From: a virus
DNA: 63,505 nucleotides
Reading direction: 5' to 3' (one strand)
Virus record (IMG/VR): IMGVR_UViG_3300036770_002242
Coordinates: 1 to 63,505 of that record
A program made the position numbers and the translations under genes. Position 1 is the first letter of the stretch. Every line of letters begins with the position of its first letter. The notes beneath the pieces are model-generated. The model was not told where the DNA came from. It saw nothing but the letters and a program-made list of their open reading frames with translations, and searched no databases. Shown here in pieces: positions 25,918-35,161 of this stretch.

Positions 25918-26974
25918 GAGATTGCTCCTTCGAGTAGAAAGCTAGATTCGCTGTAAGGCGCGGATCATTTGGGTTCAATTCTACGGCTTTAGTCCCGTAT
26001 TGAACTGCCTTATCTGACAAACCTAGGCGATACGCCGCAATTGCTGCATAATCCCAGGGATCTGATCCCCAGGCAAAGTCTTCGCATAAATACTCTAGGG
26101 GCTTTTCCGTTATTTCTAATGCGTTTTCTGCCGCATCTAGGCAGTCAAACCAGCGGTTGTTTTCATAGTAAAGCTTGGCTAGCTCTACATACCCCTCTCT
26201 ACGATCAGGAGCTTCTTCTACTGCTTTTTTTAACCAGTCTTCTCTTTCAACAAAGTCTTCCATCATTTTGGATATATACCTCATAGACGCCGCTCGTTCG
26301 GGTTTCCATACCGCTTTTGGTAAGGAAAGATGTCTCTTAAATTCCTCCACTGCTTCTGCAAAACGCCCATAAAAGTATAGTTCTCTAGCGTGATAGAAGG
26401 CGTTTCTATCGTCGTAGGGATCTTCTTTTACCGACTGAGCTAGCAAAGGAAAGTATTGAGACCTAGGCTTTGTGTTATCTGCGTGATGGTGGATTTCTAA
26501 ACCTATCCAGCTTTGGACCTCATCTATGCGGTCAGAGACCAATACTTCGTGTACAGGGTGCTTCCACCTATAGCCATGTCTACGGTGGATCTTATCTCCA
26601 CCGTATTGCAGGCCTGGACTTCCATCTATATTCCAATTCCATGTATATTGGTATCTAGGGCGAGTAACGTATTTATCGATAGATTCTAAATGCGCTCGCC
26701 ACCCAGGAACTAGTACCTCATCCATATCAAGAGCAATACATAGATCTATATCATCAGGCAATACAGCAAGCGCAGCATTACGGGCGTCATCAAAACGCCA
26801 AGGTTTTACTGAAATTGATACCACATTTATACCAAGTTTCTTAGCTGCTTTAACTGTGGAGTCGGAAGATCCGGTATCAGCTATGAGAAGATAATCAGCT
26901 TCTTTTGCTGACTCATACCAGGGCTTTACAAACTGTTGCTCGTTTAACGCGATAGTGTAGATCGCTATCTTCAT
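25901..26974 (-). CDS. Family 2 glycosyltransferase with TPR-like C-terminus
   Basis: A 357-residue enzyme. The N-terminal GT-A fold shows 'IAIYTIALNEQQFVKPWYES', 'IADTGSSDST' (31-40) and the metal-binding DMD at 83-85 ('CIALDMDEVLVPG'). This is the GT2 pattern that transfers a sugar from a nucleotide donor. Residues 200-350 contain helical TPR-like repeats ('AVQYGTKAVELNPNDPRLTANLA'). The location inside fibre genes suggests glycosylation of virion proteins or of the host surface; the substrate is unknown. Confidence 0.82.
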   Translation of the reverse strand: MKIAIYTIALNEQQFVKPWYESAKEADYLLIADTGSSDSTVKAAKKLGINVVSISVKPWRFDDARNAALAVLPDDIDLCIALDMDEVLVPGWRAHLESIDKYVTRPRYQYTWNWNIDGSPGLQYGGDKIHRRHGYRWKHPVHEVLVSDRIDEVQSWIGLEIHHHADNTKPRSQYFPLLAQSVKEDPYDDRNAFYHARELYFYGRFAEAVEEFKRHLSLPKAVWKPERAASMRYISKMMEDFVEREDWLKKAVEEAPDRREGYVELAKLYYENNRWFDCLDAAENALEITEKPLEYLCEDFAWGSDPWDYAAIAAYRLGLSDKAVQYGTKAVELNPNDPRLTANLAFYSKEQSLGDDL

Positions 26975-26985
26975 TTATGCTCCGA

Positions 26986-27096
26986 TTATTCTTCAGGATA
27001 TACTAGGTCGTAACCTACTACTACTCCTTCATCGTTCTTGACTTCAAACTTCTCTGCGCCAGTTTCTGGATCAATTCCTAGGCTTGTACGTATCAT
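26986..27096 (-). CDS. 36-residue acidic micro-protein
   Basis: A small frame overlapping the fibre stop as ATGA. The protein is Glu/Val-rich ('IDPETGAEKFEVKNDEGVVV') with no recognised domain. The stop/start coupling and location in an otherwise empty 118-base gap support translation. Function unknown. Confidence 0.5.
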   Translation of the reverse strand: MIRTSLGIDPETGAEKFEVKNDEGVVVGYDLVYPEE

Positions 27097-29231
27097 GAGA
27101 ACCTTCCCCAAACGCTAATTGTACTAGAGGACATGCTGCTAATAGTGGTAGGTAAATCTGTCTGAGCGGCCACTGCTCCAGTAAGTCTAGGAGCTAGTGT
27201 AGATAGGGTAGCCGGCACAGAACTATACGCAAGTTGTAGGTTTCCAGTTGTAGATGCTAATACTATGATTCCAAGGGCGTATCTAGTTCCCGCAGTAAGG
27301 GCATAAGTTGAGGGGAAACCTCCCGTAGTATCAAGATTTCGTGTGTAAAGGGTGTTAGTAGTGCTAAACAAGGTAGTGTCGTTAGCTGTTCTGGCTACTA
27401 AAGTTGCAGTATTTCCAGAGACTGTATAGATACCTAGTCTGATTAAAGAAGCTCCGGTAGTTGCAATAGTAGATGAAGCTACACTTATTGAATCTACTAC
27501 GGCATCCCAGCTAGGGGTAAACATAGTTAGGTAAACAGTTCCGCTTGTAGGCGTTCCAGTAAAGTTACCGATTCTTGGGTAAACATCAACAATATCTGAG
27601 CTTTGATTTAAAGTACCCGCAGCAGCTATTAGAGGATTATCCCAGACCAATCCCGTAGATTCTGCAGAGTTTGCTGATAAGAACTTTCCATTTGCTCCAA
27701 CCGCTAAGTTATCTATAGTTCCACTAGCTGTAGCAGCTAATAGATCTCCCTTTGCCGTAACTAAGTGGGTACCCAAAAGAGTTGTATTCTCTGCTGGAAC
27801 CGTAACGGTTACGTCTGCTACAGGATCTGTAAAACTTAAAGTTGTCTCAAAGTCGTTAGCAGTTCCCTCTACGGTTAAGCTTGAATCAGAAATATATAGA
27901 CCTGATACTGTTGGGGTTGTTAAAGTTAAATCTGCAACTGAAGTTGTAGTGTCACCTAAAGTTATAGCTGTAGATCCAAGCGTTATTCCGGAATTTTCAA
28001 GCTTATCATTTGTTACGTCACCGTCAACAATTTTTGCTGTGGTAACCGAACCGTCTAGCGGAGTTCTTTCATCAGATAGACGACTATCATCTCCAAGGAC
28101 AACCTCTCCCGCTGCGGCATCTCCTGTGGTTGAATAATTTTTACCTGCTGCGGTTCCCGCATCAGAAACCTGTGAAAGGGTTATAGATAACAGAGATTGA
28201 TCAAGACCTAGCACTGCGGCGGTAGATGTTCCAGTATTTGTAACAGGACCCGTTACAGAGATAACTCCAGATGGACCGGTTGGGCCTATATCTCCCTGAG
28301 GACCTGTTGGGCCGGTGTCTCCCTGTGGTCCAGTAGGACCTTGTGGACCAACAATCTGACCGGCGCTGTACCAGCCAGAGATATCGCTCCAAACGTAAAC
28401 ATCTCCATCTGAGTCAACAATGTAAGCATCATTTTGGTTTGGAGTTGGAGTTGTTGGTAAATCTATAGGAGTAGCAACGCTACCAATAAGGTTGATAGCA
28501 ACACCTTGTGGACCTGTAGGACCAAGCTCTCCTTGAGGTCCTGTTGGTCCCGTTTCACCTTGAGGACCGGTTGGTCCAAGGTTTGAAACCGCGATTGCTC
28601 CAGCCATTGGTGGGTGGTATTGGCAAACGTAATAAAGTTGCGGTGCGTCAAAAGGAACTTCAAAAATAATAGTTCCACTTTGAGTACCATTGTTAGTAAT
28701 TCCTGTGCTGTAAATATTTCCAGAACTATAGGCTCCAGATACTGTTTGAATCCAGAATGGATGGCCTACAGCATTAACATTAATTACATATCTGTGACCA
28801 CGAATGAAAGATAACGTTGGGTTGCTTTCGCCATTAATTACGTAAGCGCCTGATCCAGAGTTAGTTACATTTAGAACAATACCGCCACTAGGACCAGTTG
28901 GTCCAGTTGGTCCTGTTGGACCTGTAGGACCGGTGACACCTTGAGGAATACCAAAGTTGTATACGGCTGCAGTTGCAGTTCCTGTATTAACAACGGTTGC
29001 AGAAGATCCTGGGGCTAGGGTAGAAACAACTCCTACAGTTGCTGTAGAACTTGGGCCTGTTGGACCTGTTGGTCCGGAGGAGTAGGGCAAAGAGTTCCAA
29101 GCAGATGAACCATTTCCAATTTTAAACTTACCAGTGTCGTACTCGTAACCAACTTCTCCTTGGGAAAGGATTGGGTTTGCGGTTGCCCACTCAGATACAG
29201 TTCCGCGTCTAAATTGAACTTTAACTGCCAT
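27093..29231 (-). CDS. Collagen-like tail fibre with cupredoxin-like domain
   Basis: A 712-residue fibre from the ATG at 29231 (TAATG coupling). It begins with a short beta motif 'VQFRRGTVSEW...GYEYDTGKFKIGNG', then several Gly-x-y stretches (GPTGPTG). Around 115-215 is a cupredoxin-like domain: 'HRYVINVNAVGHPFWIQT' and 'LYYVCQYHPPMAG', which keep the His, Cys-x2-His and Met of a type I copper site. Next come a 'DAYIVDSDGDVYVWSDISGW' module shared with the 41 kb fibre, a 'SDERTPLDGSVTTAKI' stretch and a C-terminal beta domain. Probably a trimeric fibre. Confidence 0.8.
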   Translation of the reverse strand: MAVKVQFRRGTVSEWATANPILSQGEVGYEYDTGKFKIGNGSSAWNSLPYSSGPTGPTGPSSTATVGVVSTLAPGSSATVVNTGTATAAVYNFGIPQGVTGPTGPTGPTGPTGPSGGIVLNVTNSGSGAYVINGESNPTLSFIRGHRYVINVNAVGHPFWIQTVSGAYSSGNIYSTGITNNGTQSGTIIFEVPFDAPQLYYVCQYHPPMAGAIAVSNLGPTGPQGETGPTGPQGELGPTGPQGVAINLIGSVATPIDLPTTPTPNQNDAYIVDSDGDVYVWSDISGWYSAGQIVGPQGPTGPQGDTGPTGPQGDIGPTGPSGVISVTGPVTNTGTSTAAVLGLDQSLLSITLSQVSDAGTAAGKNYSTTGDAAAGEVVLGDDSRLSDERTPLDGSVTTAKIVDGDVTNDKLENSGITLGSTAITLGDTTTSVADLTLTTPTVSGLYISDSSLTVEGTANDFETTLSFTDPVADVTVTVPAENTTLLGTHLVTAKGDLLAATASGTIDNLAVGANGKFLSANSAESTGLVWDNPLIAAAGTLNQSSDIVDVYPRIGNFTGTPTSGTVYLTMFTPSWDAVVDSISVASSTIATTGASLIRLGIYTVSGNTATLVARTANDTTLFSTTNTLYTRNLDTTGGFPSTYALTAGTRYALGIIVLASTTGNLQLAYSSVPATLSTLAPRLTGAVAAQTDLPTTISSMSSSTISVWGRFS

Positions 29232-29374
29232 TAGCAATCACACTTCTTTCCTTTTTTCATTTTCCACCACATCCAAACATGGTGAGCCGCCATTAGTCCC
29301 ATAAGAGCCCACATAACTTTCATCTCAGTTATTTGAAAAGAAAAGTCTGTTGAGTGATTTGTATGATCATGCAT
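29231..29374 (-). CDS. Small Met/Trp-rich membrane protein
   Basis: A 47-residue frame: a His-rich start (MHDHTNHS), one hydrophobic Met/Trp-rich helix ('MKVMWALMGLMAAHHVWMWW') and the basic Cys tail KKGKKCDC. Both ends overlap neighbouring genes as TAATG, strong support that it is translated. A single-pass membrane protein of unknown role. Confidence 0.65.
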   Translation of the reverse strand: MHDHTNHSTDFSFQITEMKVMWALMGLMAAHHVWMWWKMKKGKKCDC

Positions 29375-29667
29375 TAGTCGTTAGGCCCTCCGCAATCAAT
29401 AGGGACAACTCCACCGTACGTAGAAGACGGAGTTCCGCAATCTACGTTTTGAAAGATAGGACCAGTCGGTCCAGTTGGACCAGCAGATCCAGTGGGCCCA
29501 GTTACAGCAGGACCGGTTGGCCCGGTTGGACCAGCAGGACCTGTAGGTCCGATTGGACCTAAAGACTCTTTAATGACCCACTTGTAACCGTCCCAAAGCC
29601 AAGTAGTTCCTGCAGCACTGAACTCTTCGTTTAGCGCAGGGGAATTAGGAAAGTCAATTGCTGGCAC
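29374..29667 (-). CDS. Short collagen-like fibre protein
   Basis: A 97-residue protein with an N-terminal '[16 protein letters not shown]' motif common to phage fibre bases, a Gly-Pro-Thr collagen-like section (36-72) and a short C-terminus containing two Cys. Probably a short fibre or fibre-base component. Confidence 0.7.
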   Translation of the reverse strand: MPAIDFPNSPALNEEFSAAGTTWLWDGYKWVIKESLGPIGPTGPAGPTGPTGPAVTGPTGSAGPTGPTGPIFQNVDCGTPSSTYGGVVPIDCGGPND

Positions 29668-29689
29668 ACCTTAGATTTTACCTTAGGGG

Positions 29690-30391
29690 CTAGTCGTAGG
29701 ACTTCTTAACCCAAACTACTTTTCTGTACCCGTCGTATAGGTATTTAGCGACTTGGAACAGCTGCTTGTTTAGCCAGTTCTTGTCAGTCTCTTTGACTTC
29801 GCTTTGCCAACCTTCTCTTTTAAAAGGGATGATTTGCATTATGGGGGTGCCCGCAGGGATGGTTCCTTCAAACCCTTCTTTTAAGAAGAAGGGTATCTCC
29901 CCACCAAGGGAGAACCCGTCAGAGTCAACAACTCCAGAGGTAGTTGTAAACGGGAGATCAAACCTATTTAAAGGGTGGGTGAACACACAGCTATATCCTT
30001 GAGGAACAGATACTGCCCAATAGGTGTGCCAAGCGTACAAGTCATGGTCATGACCAGACGGTCTGGGCAAAGTAGAAGCCATGTCTTTTGGTCTAATTTC
30101 TACAATGGATGGGGCTTCGTTCCAGAAAAACCCCACCTCATTGCCTTTACGTTGAACTAGCAAATCTACTGGCAGTGTCAGCATATAACCAGTAGTTAAA
30201 GCGTCTAAAAATGGAACGCATAGCTTTATGTCTTTATTAATTCCACCAGCCTCTCCAAGAATTTCCATTTTACCGCTACGAAACCTTTTGGCTTTTTTGT
30301 ACCAATCTGGAACATAGGACTTAGCGGATTTTGGTGGTTCGAACTTAGACACGTCCTCATTCATAGGCATAAAACTAATGCGCTTTGTCAT
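29690..30391 (-). CDS. Conserved phage protein of unknown function
   Basis: A 233-residue, beta-rich protein starting 'MTKRISFMPMNEDVSKFEPP' with 'SYVPDWYKK' and 'LPVDLLVQRKG'. The order 'P.WYK...CVPF.DA...GY.L....DL.V' recalls uncharacterised proteins of aquatic phages. The ATG at 30391 is chosen because it avoids overlap and has GGAGG eleven bases upstream; another ATG lies at 30409. No enzymatic motif is visible. Confidence 0.5.
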   Translation of the reverse strand: MTKRISFMPMNEDVSKFEPPKSAKSYVPDWYKKAKRFRSGKMEILGEAGGINKDIKLCVPFLDALTTGYMLTLPVDLLVQRKGNEVGFFWNEAPSIVEIRPKDMASTLPRPSGHDHDLYAWHTYWAVSVPQGYSCVFTHPLNRFDLPFTTTSGVVDSDGFSLGGEIPFFLKEGFEGTIPAGTPIMQIIPFKREGWQSEVKETDKNWLNKQLFQVAKYLYDGYRKVVWVKKSYD

Positions 30392-30392
30392 T

Positions 30393-31343
30393 TTATAGAA
30401 TTCCTCCATAGTACAGGGTTATACCCATCAATACGACAGGCACTACAAGCGCAAGGATAGCCTTATAGTAATCTTTAAGCGGAGTCCTAAAATAACTCTT
30501 TCCTACAACTAGGCACTTGTGGGCTGGGGATAGCATGTACCCAGCGTAGTCAACGGCAAAGAACAATGGCAAGGTTTCAACGCCAAATACTCCTACAGAT
30601 AGGACCACAAATCCAGCAAACTTGCTACTGCTTCCTAGGGCAAAGCTGGCTAGAAAACCAGTAAATGCTACAAGAATAAGTAGGTTGTTTTTATGGGCGG
30701 CCTCAATCCATCCGTTAATCGTGTCGATATTAGCCTTAACAATGTTGCTAAGCACGATAACAATGGCGGTGAATACTAAGACTCGTGCGTAGTCAATGAG
30801 TTGCTTACGATCACGCTTGGAATCTGCCTCTAACTGCCAAGACTCCTTATCCTTCTTCTTTAGCGGTTTCCCTGGAATAACGATTTCAATATCATTTTCT
30901 TTTAGTACCTTAAAGATATAGAACAAAATAACAACTGCTGCGGTAGCAAGTAAGGGCGAAATTTTACTCATTAACTCCCAGTAACTAATGCTTAGAGCTG
31001 CCATAGGCAATAAAACAGTAGCCTCTAATGGGGACCAGAAGTAAAAATGATGCGTAGATAGGTAGTCAATAATTCCGTAATTCTTACGCTTTTTGTGATC
31101 TTCTGGAGCAATGGTATCTAGAGCACCAGCCGAAATAGCGACGCGACCTGAAATCGGTAGTACACCAGAAAATAGGGAGATCAGCGCTACGACTGCTCTC
31201 TTTGACTTAACACGTGTAGCAATCCATGCGTAAAACGGCATGAATACTTGTGTCTTTTTTGCAGCAAAGGAAAGTCCCATTACTGCGGCCAGTAGAATGA
31301 GGAATTGCTGATTATCCAGCAACAACGATGATGTAAATTCCAT
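30393..31343 (-). CDS. DUF401-like integral membrane transporter
   Basis: A 316-residue polytopic membrane protein with about eight to nine hydrophobic segments. The loop 'FSGVLPISGRVAISAGALD' (about 58-76) and the C-terminal 'SPAHKCLVVGKSYF' (about 272-285) match the paired re-entrant regions of DUF401/GntP-like ion-transporter-superfamily proteins. A basic cytoplasmic loop lies at 150-185. Transporters are rare in phages; this could alter host uptake during infection, but the substrate is unknown. It overlaps the fusion gene upstream by 32 nt. Confidence 0.7.
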   Translation of the reverse strand: MEFTSSLLLDNQQFLILLAAVMGLSFAAKKTQVFMPFYAWIATRVKSKRAVVALISLFSGVLPISGRVAISAGALDTIAPEDHKKRKNYGIIDYLSTHHFYFWSPLEATVLLPMAALSISYWELMSKISPLLATAAVVILFYIFKVLKENDIEIVIPGKPLKKKDKESWQLEADSKRDRKQLIDYARVLVFTAIVIVLSNIVKANIDTINGWIEAAHKNNLLILVAFTGFLASFALGSSSKFAGFVVLSVGVFGVETLPLFFAVDYAGYMLSPAHKCLVVGKSYFRTPLKDYYKAILALVVPVVLMGITLYYGGIL

Positions 31344-32955
31344 TCCACCACATCCTTTCGTTTTCGATGCTGTTTAGCATCTTTTTGGAGTATACGGGTG
31401 TAAGACCCGCGGCTTTCACCGCATCGTCAGCTGCACGCACCGTATCTGTCCAATTCGCGTCATCGAACACAAGGATGGCTTGCTTAGCGAAGCAGTCCCT
31501 ATAACGGGTCACGGCCTTATAAATATGCTCGTACTCGTGAGGTCCGTCATAGAAAAATAAATCCACATCTTTGATGGTGGACACATCAACTTCGTGCATA
31601 TCCTCATTAATGATGTGCACTTTGTTATCGCCCACATATGGGGCTATATTTTTTTCAAACTCATCTTGGTTATTAGGCGGGAGCTCTCCGTGCTCTTCTC
31701 TAACCGGCTGTAGGTCTTCTTCCCACATGTCGATAAAGTAGGCGTCCAGATTATTTCCCGCTAAAGCGGCCGCTCCTGTAGCGCCCAGATAAGCGCCTAT
31801 TTCTAGGTAAACCTTTGATTGAGAGGCCAACCCATTGAGCAGTTGTTGAATACGTTTGCTGGTAAGTCCAGGGATATTAATATCCAACTTTCGGTTTACC
31901 GAATCAACCAGTTCTCTAGTTACAACCAAGGTGCGAGGCTGTCGCTTGTCTCCATACTTAGCCGCAACAATTTTGTCGCAGTACCCGCAGTCCCAGCAGT
32001 CAAACTTGCAAGTCTTAATCTTTTCACGCCAGATATTAATTGGTCTGTCTACCAAGTTTCCTTCTTCTACGAAGTCCTTGAAATGGTCAAACAGAATTTC
32101 TTTACCAGCAATATAATTGCGGATAATCTGCATAGTCTCTCTGAGCCTAGAGCGAGATTCACGACCGTGCATCTTTATGACATCAATACCAAGTTCGTTT
32201 AAGAAGTAATCCCAGTCCTCTTTCCATGGTGGAAAGTTGGCTGTTTTTAACGGAACTGCTTGATCCTCATAGTCCCACTTCATACAAGAAACACGGCTAA
32301 TAGAGTCCGCAAAATATTGTGAAGATTCGGACCTAGTGTTGTTAAAGTGGTAATGCTCGTCCATCATAGGGCAACCACCCAGGCATCCTTCGTTAGCCAA
32401 CAGGGATAGTTTTACCCCGTATTGTTCTTTTGCCTTTTTAAATCTTTTTAGTTTTTCATGATCTCGCATCAAATCTCGGTCTAGATTTATGTAGTTAAAC
32501 CCAGCCTTTGCCAAATGAGATATTTCCCGTGGTTCAGATACATTTCTAAGAATAGTGTTCTTAATAAAGATTCCGGGAAACTCCGCCTGGATTTGACCAC
32601 TAGCAACCCAGTGAGTGTGTGGGATTGTGATTGATCGAATACCAGCCTCGTATAAAGGCCTAAAGTTTTCAATAAATAGGTCTAAGTTCTCTTGGGTAGG
32701 TGGTACATATATGTTGTTAAACACGGCAGAAGCTGTGATGCCGGTAAAGGTTTGAATATTTATAGCAAGTTCGTTTAGATACTTGTGGTCTTCTTCGGGG
32801 TTGGAAAAGACATCACCCATCGCATCTTGCATAAAAGGCGGTATACGGCAGGTAAAGTAAAAGTCATAGATATAGCTTTTGCACTCATCTAAAAATTCTA
32901 TGAACTCTTCAAGTTCCTCTTGATTCAGCTTGGGATTTAAGGGTACTGTGAACAT
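31312..32955 (-). CDS. Fusion of U32-like TIM-barrel domain and SAM methyltransferase domain
   Basis: A 547-residue two-domain protein. Residues 1-335 form a TIM-barrel-like part with U32-peptidase-type features: 'ANEGCLGGCP' (C191, C195), C224, and 'CKFDCWDCGYC' (C316, C320, C323, C326), which could hold an Fe-S cluster. Residues 375-547 form a class I methyltransferase (motif I 'YLEIGAYLGATG' at 383-394, later 'DLFFYDGPHEYEHI'). Such a fusion is unusual. It lies between a transporter and unknown genes in the fibre block. Nucleic acid, glycan or protein modification are all possible. Confidence 0.65.
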   Translation of the reverse strand: MFTVPLNPKLNQEELEEFIEFLDECKSYIYDFYFTCRIPPFMQDAMGDVFSNPEEDHKYLNELAINIQTFTGITASAVFNNIYVPPTQENLDLFIENFRPLYEAGIRSITIPHTHWVASGQIQAEFPGIFIKNTILRNVSEPREISHLAKAGFNYINLDRDLMRDHEKLKRFKKAKEQYGVKLSLLANEGCLGGCPMMDEHYHFNNTRSESSQYFADSISRVSCMKWDYEDQAVPLKTANFPPWKEDWDYFLNELGIDVIKMHGRESRSRLRETMQIIRNYIAGKEILFDHFKDFVEEGNLVDRPINIWREKIKTCKFDCWDCGYCDKIVAAKYGDKRQPRTLVVTRELVDSVNRKLDINIPGLTSKRIQQLLNGLASQSKVYLEIGAYLGATGAAALAGNNLDAYFIDMWEEDLQPVREEHGELPPNNQDEFEKNIAPYVGDNKVHIINEDMHEVDVSTIKDVDLFFYDGPHEYEHIYKAVTRYRDCFAKQAILVFDDANWTDTVRAADDAVKAAGLTPVYSKKMLNSIENERMWWNGIYIIVVAG

Positions 32956-33334
32956 GTGGTTTCATGACTTGCCAAAACGCGTCGGCTTGTCTTTTGTCCT
33001 CCTCAGTTAACTCGTATTTGTACCGCATAGGGCAATCAACTAGGTCGCCCATCTTATTACGTTTTGGGTGTTCCACAAATCGCGTTTTTTGCTCTGGAGT
33101 GAACTGATCCATTACATTTGAGTGCGCCCAGACGTGAATGTACCCCCTATTAATATCGTAGTATTTGTACCCCATAGCCTCATACTCGCTCATGGGTATA
33201 TACGGAAGTTCCTCTGGCACGTTCTCTACTTCAGTAAAGTACCAAAACATAAAGGACCCTTTTATCTTTAGGGCGTCCCATTGATCCGGGCTAAACTTAT
33301 AGATATCGTCGTGAAATAGTCCGGCGAAGGTCAT
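32909..33334 (-). CDS. Hypothetical protein
   Basis: A 141-residue protein rich in aromatic residues ('GSFMFWYFTEVENVPEELPYIP'), with no motif I recognise. It overlaps the fusion gene by 47 nt and the coiled-coil gene by four (ATGA), so it belongs to the same cargo operon. Confidence 0.5.
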   Translation of the reverse strand: MTFAGLFHDDIYKFSPDQWDALKIKGSFMFWYFTEVENVPEELPYIPMSEYEAMGYKYYDINRGYIHVWAHSNVMDQFTPEQKTRFVEHPKRNKMGDLVDCPMRYKYELTEEDKRQADAFWQVMKPHVHSTLKSQAESRGT

Positions 33335-34104
33335 TCTATTTCTTTAGGCTTATCTATTAACTCAATTGTAAATTGTTTGTTAGCCAACTCTTTAATCTTG
33401 GCTGACTGAATTTGACCTAAAGCATTATCTACACGTGTCGCCCAATCCACAGCAACAGTCAAAGCTGCTACAGCAGAATCAGTGTCCATCTGAGAGATGG
33501 CGTCCATGTTTCCCGTGCCAATTTTTCCCATAGCCATTAGGTCCAAGGCAGCCTGTTTTCCTAGGCGCTGAACCCAATGGTCTGCCTCAAGCTTGGCTGA
33601 CAGCTCTTCATTTTGCACAGCATCTTTTAAATCAGTTCCGTCTGGAAGGTACGCCTCACCTGTCTGGTACATCTCTTCTAACGCAATTATGTAATTTTTA
33701 CGTTCTACATAACATTGGTTTAGCCTGCGGTGCATTTTTATGAGGTCGTTTTTATTAGTAATTAATTCAAACTCTTTTAATTTAACTTTTGCCGGAGATG
33801 TGGTTTCTGACATCTCTTCATGAACCACTTCTATCTGAGCCTCTTGTTTTGCAATGTTCATTAGAAGGTTTTCAATAACCTCTTCACGAGATCTAATTTC
33901 TAAAAGAAACTGTTTGTATTTTTGATAAGGTGTAATTTGGGCGTCACCCACAAAGTGCTTAATCTTAAAGTAAGGGGTGCTATGGTCTATGTCTAAAGAG
34001 AACTTTAGTAGTTCTACTTGCTTATCATTAAGGTCCCCGGTGTCGGTAACCAACTTTTGACGAGCTGCTTCTAGGCGCTCTTCAAGGCTTGTAATATTAT
34101 CCAT
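33331..34104 (-). CDS. Coiled-coil hypothetical protein
   Basis: A 257-residue, mostly alpha-helical protein with heptad-like stretches ('SLEERLEAARQKLV', 'EEVIENLLMNIAKQEAQIEVV') and no enzymatic motif. The ATG at 34104 is favoured by a GGAG six bases upstream and avoids a 53 nt overlap with the fibre gene; a longer frame starts at 34191. Possibly an assembly factor for the nearby fibres. Confidence 0.55.
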   Translation of the reverse strand: MDNITSLEERLEAARQKLVTDTGDLNDKQVELLKFSLDIDHSTPYFKIKHFVGDAQITPYQKYKQFLLEIRSREEVIENLLMNIAKQEAQIEVVHEEMSETTSPAKVKLKEFELITNKNDLIKMHRRLNQCYVERKNYIIALEEMYQTGEAYLPDGTDLKDAVQNEELSAKLEADHWVQRLGKQAALDLMAMGKIGTGNMDAISQMDTDSAVAALTVAVDWATRVDNALGQIQSAKIKELANKQFTIELIDKPKEIE

Positions 34105-34138
34105 GTTGTTCTCCATGTTGTTAGTGTACCAGGTGCTG

Positions 34139-35161
34139 TTAATCTCTCCAGAACCCGTGTCCTGAGGACCTTCCGTTAATGGCGGCTCCATTTGTATGAG
34201 TACCAGTAAGAGAAGTTGATGTTACGCGGAAGCCAGAATCCGTAGCAAAATCAAACTTTCCAATATCATTGGTTTGACCTGTCGTGGATGCGTTACCACC
34301 TGTGGTATCTGAGTAGTGACCCAGCATAATGCCGTGAGTCTGGCTCATAGAGAAGTTTTCTTCACCGCAGAACCACACGCTCTTTTGTGGGGTTGCTACT
34401 GTGCTCTCTGTAGTGTAATTCCACTTTCGGAAATAACGACCAGACCCATAAGTCCCCTCGTTACCTCCATAACCAAATCCGGTTTTAGCCGGAGAACCCT
34501 TTTGCTGTCCGTGGAACCCTGGAGAAGATCCAGGAGTAGACTCTGCTTCCGTTGCAAAAACAAACTTTCTACGATATGTAGAGTCGCCATCTGCGTTGTC
34601 TCCCCAAAAATAACCCCAGTTCTCGCTCATGTGAGCCCCTGCGCCGGTACCGGCCTGTCCAAAACCAGTTCCTGCCGTCGAGGTGTGGACTTCGGTTGTT
34701 AAATTAAACTTTTGATATACGGCTGTACCTTGGTTTCCTGTTTGCCATGAGAATGTGTAGTTTCCTGTAGTGTCTTGGGCAAGAATAGTGGCTGAATCTC
34801 CAACAGTTTGAGCGGTGTTCATGGCCGCTTGTTTTGTATACGTTGTATCGTTTCTCATACTAAATACTGAAGTAGAGGTAAATGCGCCAACACCACCAGT
34901 GCCCCAAACAAAACCTATATTTCGGTTATGAGCACCGGACGTATAGTTAGCTGTTTCTGTAAGGATGTTTCCTAGGTTACTTGCAACGTCTGTAGAAAAT
35001 GCGTACTTGTTTACATTCTGCCATGGAACGCTGTCTTTGTATCCAGCGGCTACATAACCAGTTGTTAAAACTTGACGCGTTAGAAAAGGAAGAATTCCAC
35101 CTCGCTTATAGCGAGCGCTGAAGACACCATTAACAGATCTTTGGGATGCAAAAATAGGCAT
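34139..35161 (-). CDS. Beta-propeller-like tail fibre, copy 1
   Basis: A 340-residue protein that shares its first 26 residues with the next gene (MPIFASQRSV...RGGILPF) and is similar over its length. Repeats of about 45-60 residues such as 'VAAGYKDSVPWQNVNKYAF' and 'GSGRYFRKWNYTTES' resemble kelch-like propeller blades. It probably attaches by the common N-terminus and binds the host with the variable body. Confidence 0.65.
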   Translation of the reverse strand: MPIFASQRSVNGVFSARYKRGGILPFLTRQVLTTGYVAAGYKDSVPWQNVNKYAFSTDVASNLGNILTETANYTSGAHNRNIGFVWGTGGVGAFTSTSVFSMRNDTTYTKQAAMNTAQTVGDSATILAQDTTGNYTFSWQTGNQGTAVYQKFNLTTEVHTSTAGTGFGQAGTGAGAHMSENWGYFWGDNADGDSTYRRKFVFATEAESTPGSSPGFHGQQKGSPAKTGFGYGGNEGTYGSGRYFRKWNYTTESTVATPQKSVWFCGEENFSMSQTHGIMLGHYSDTTGGNASTTGQTNDIGKFDFATDSGFRVTSTSLTGTHTNGAAINGRSSGHGFWRD

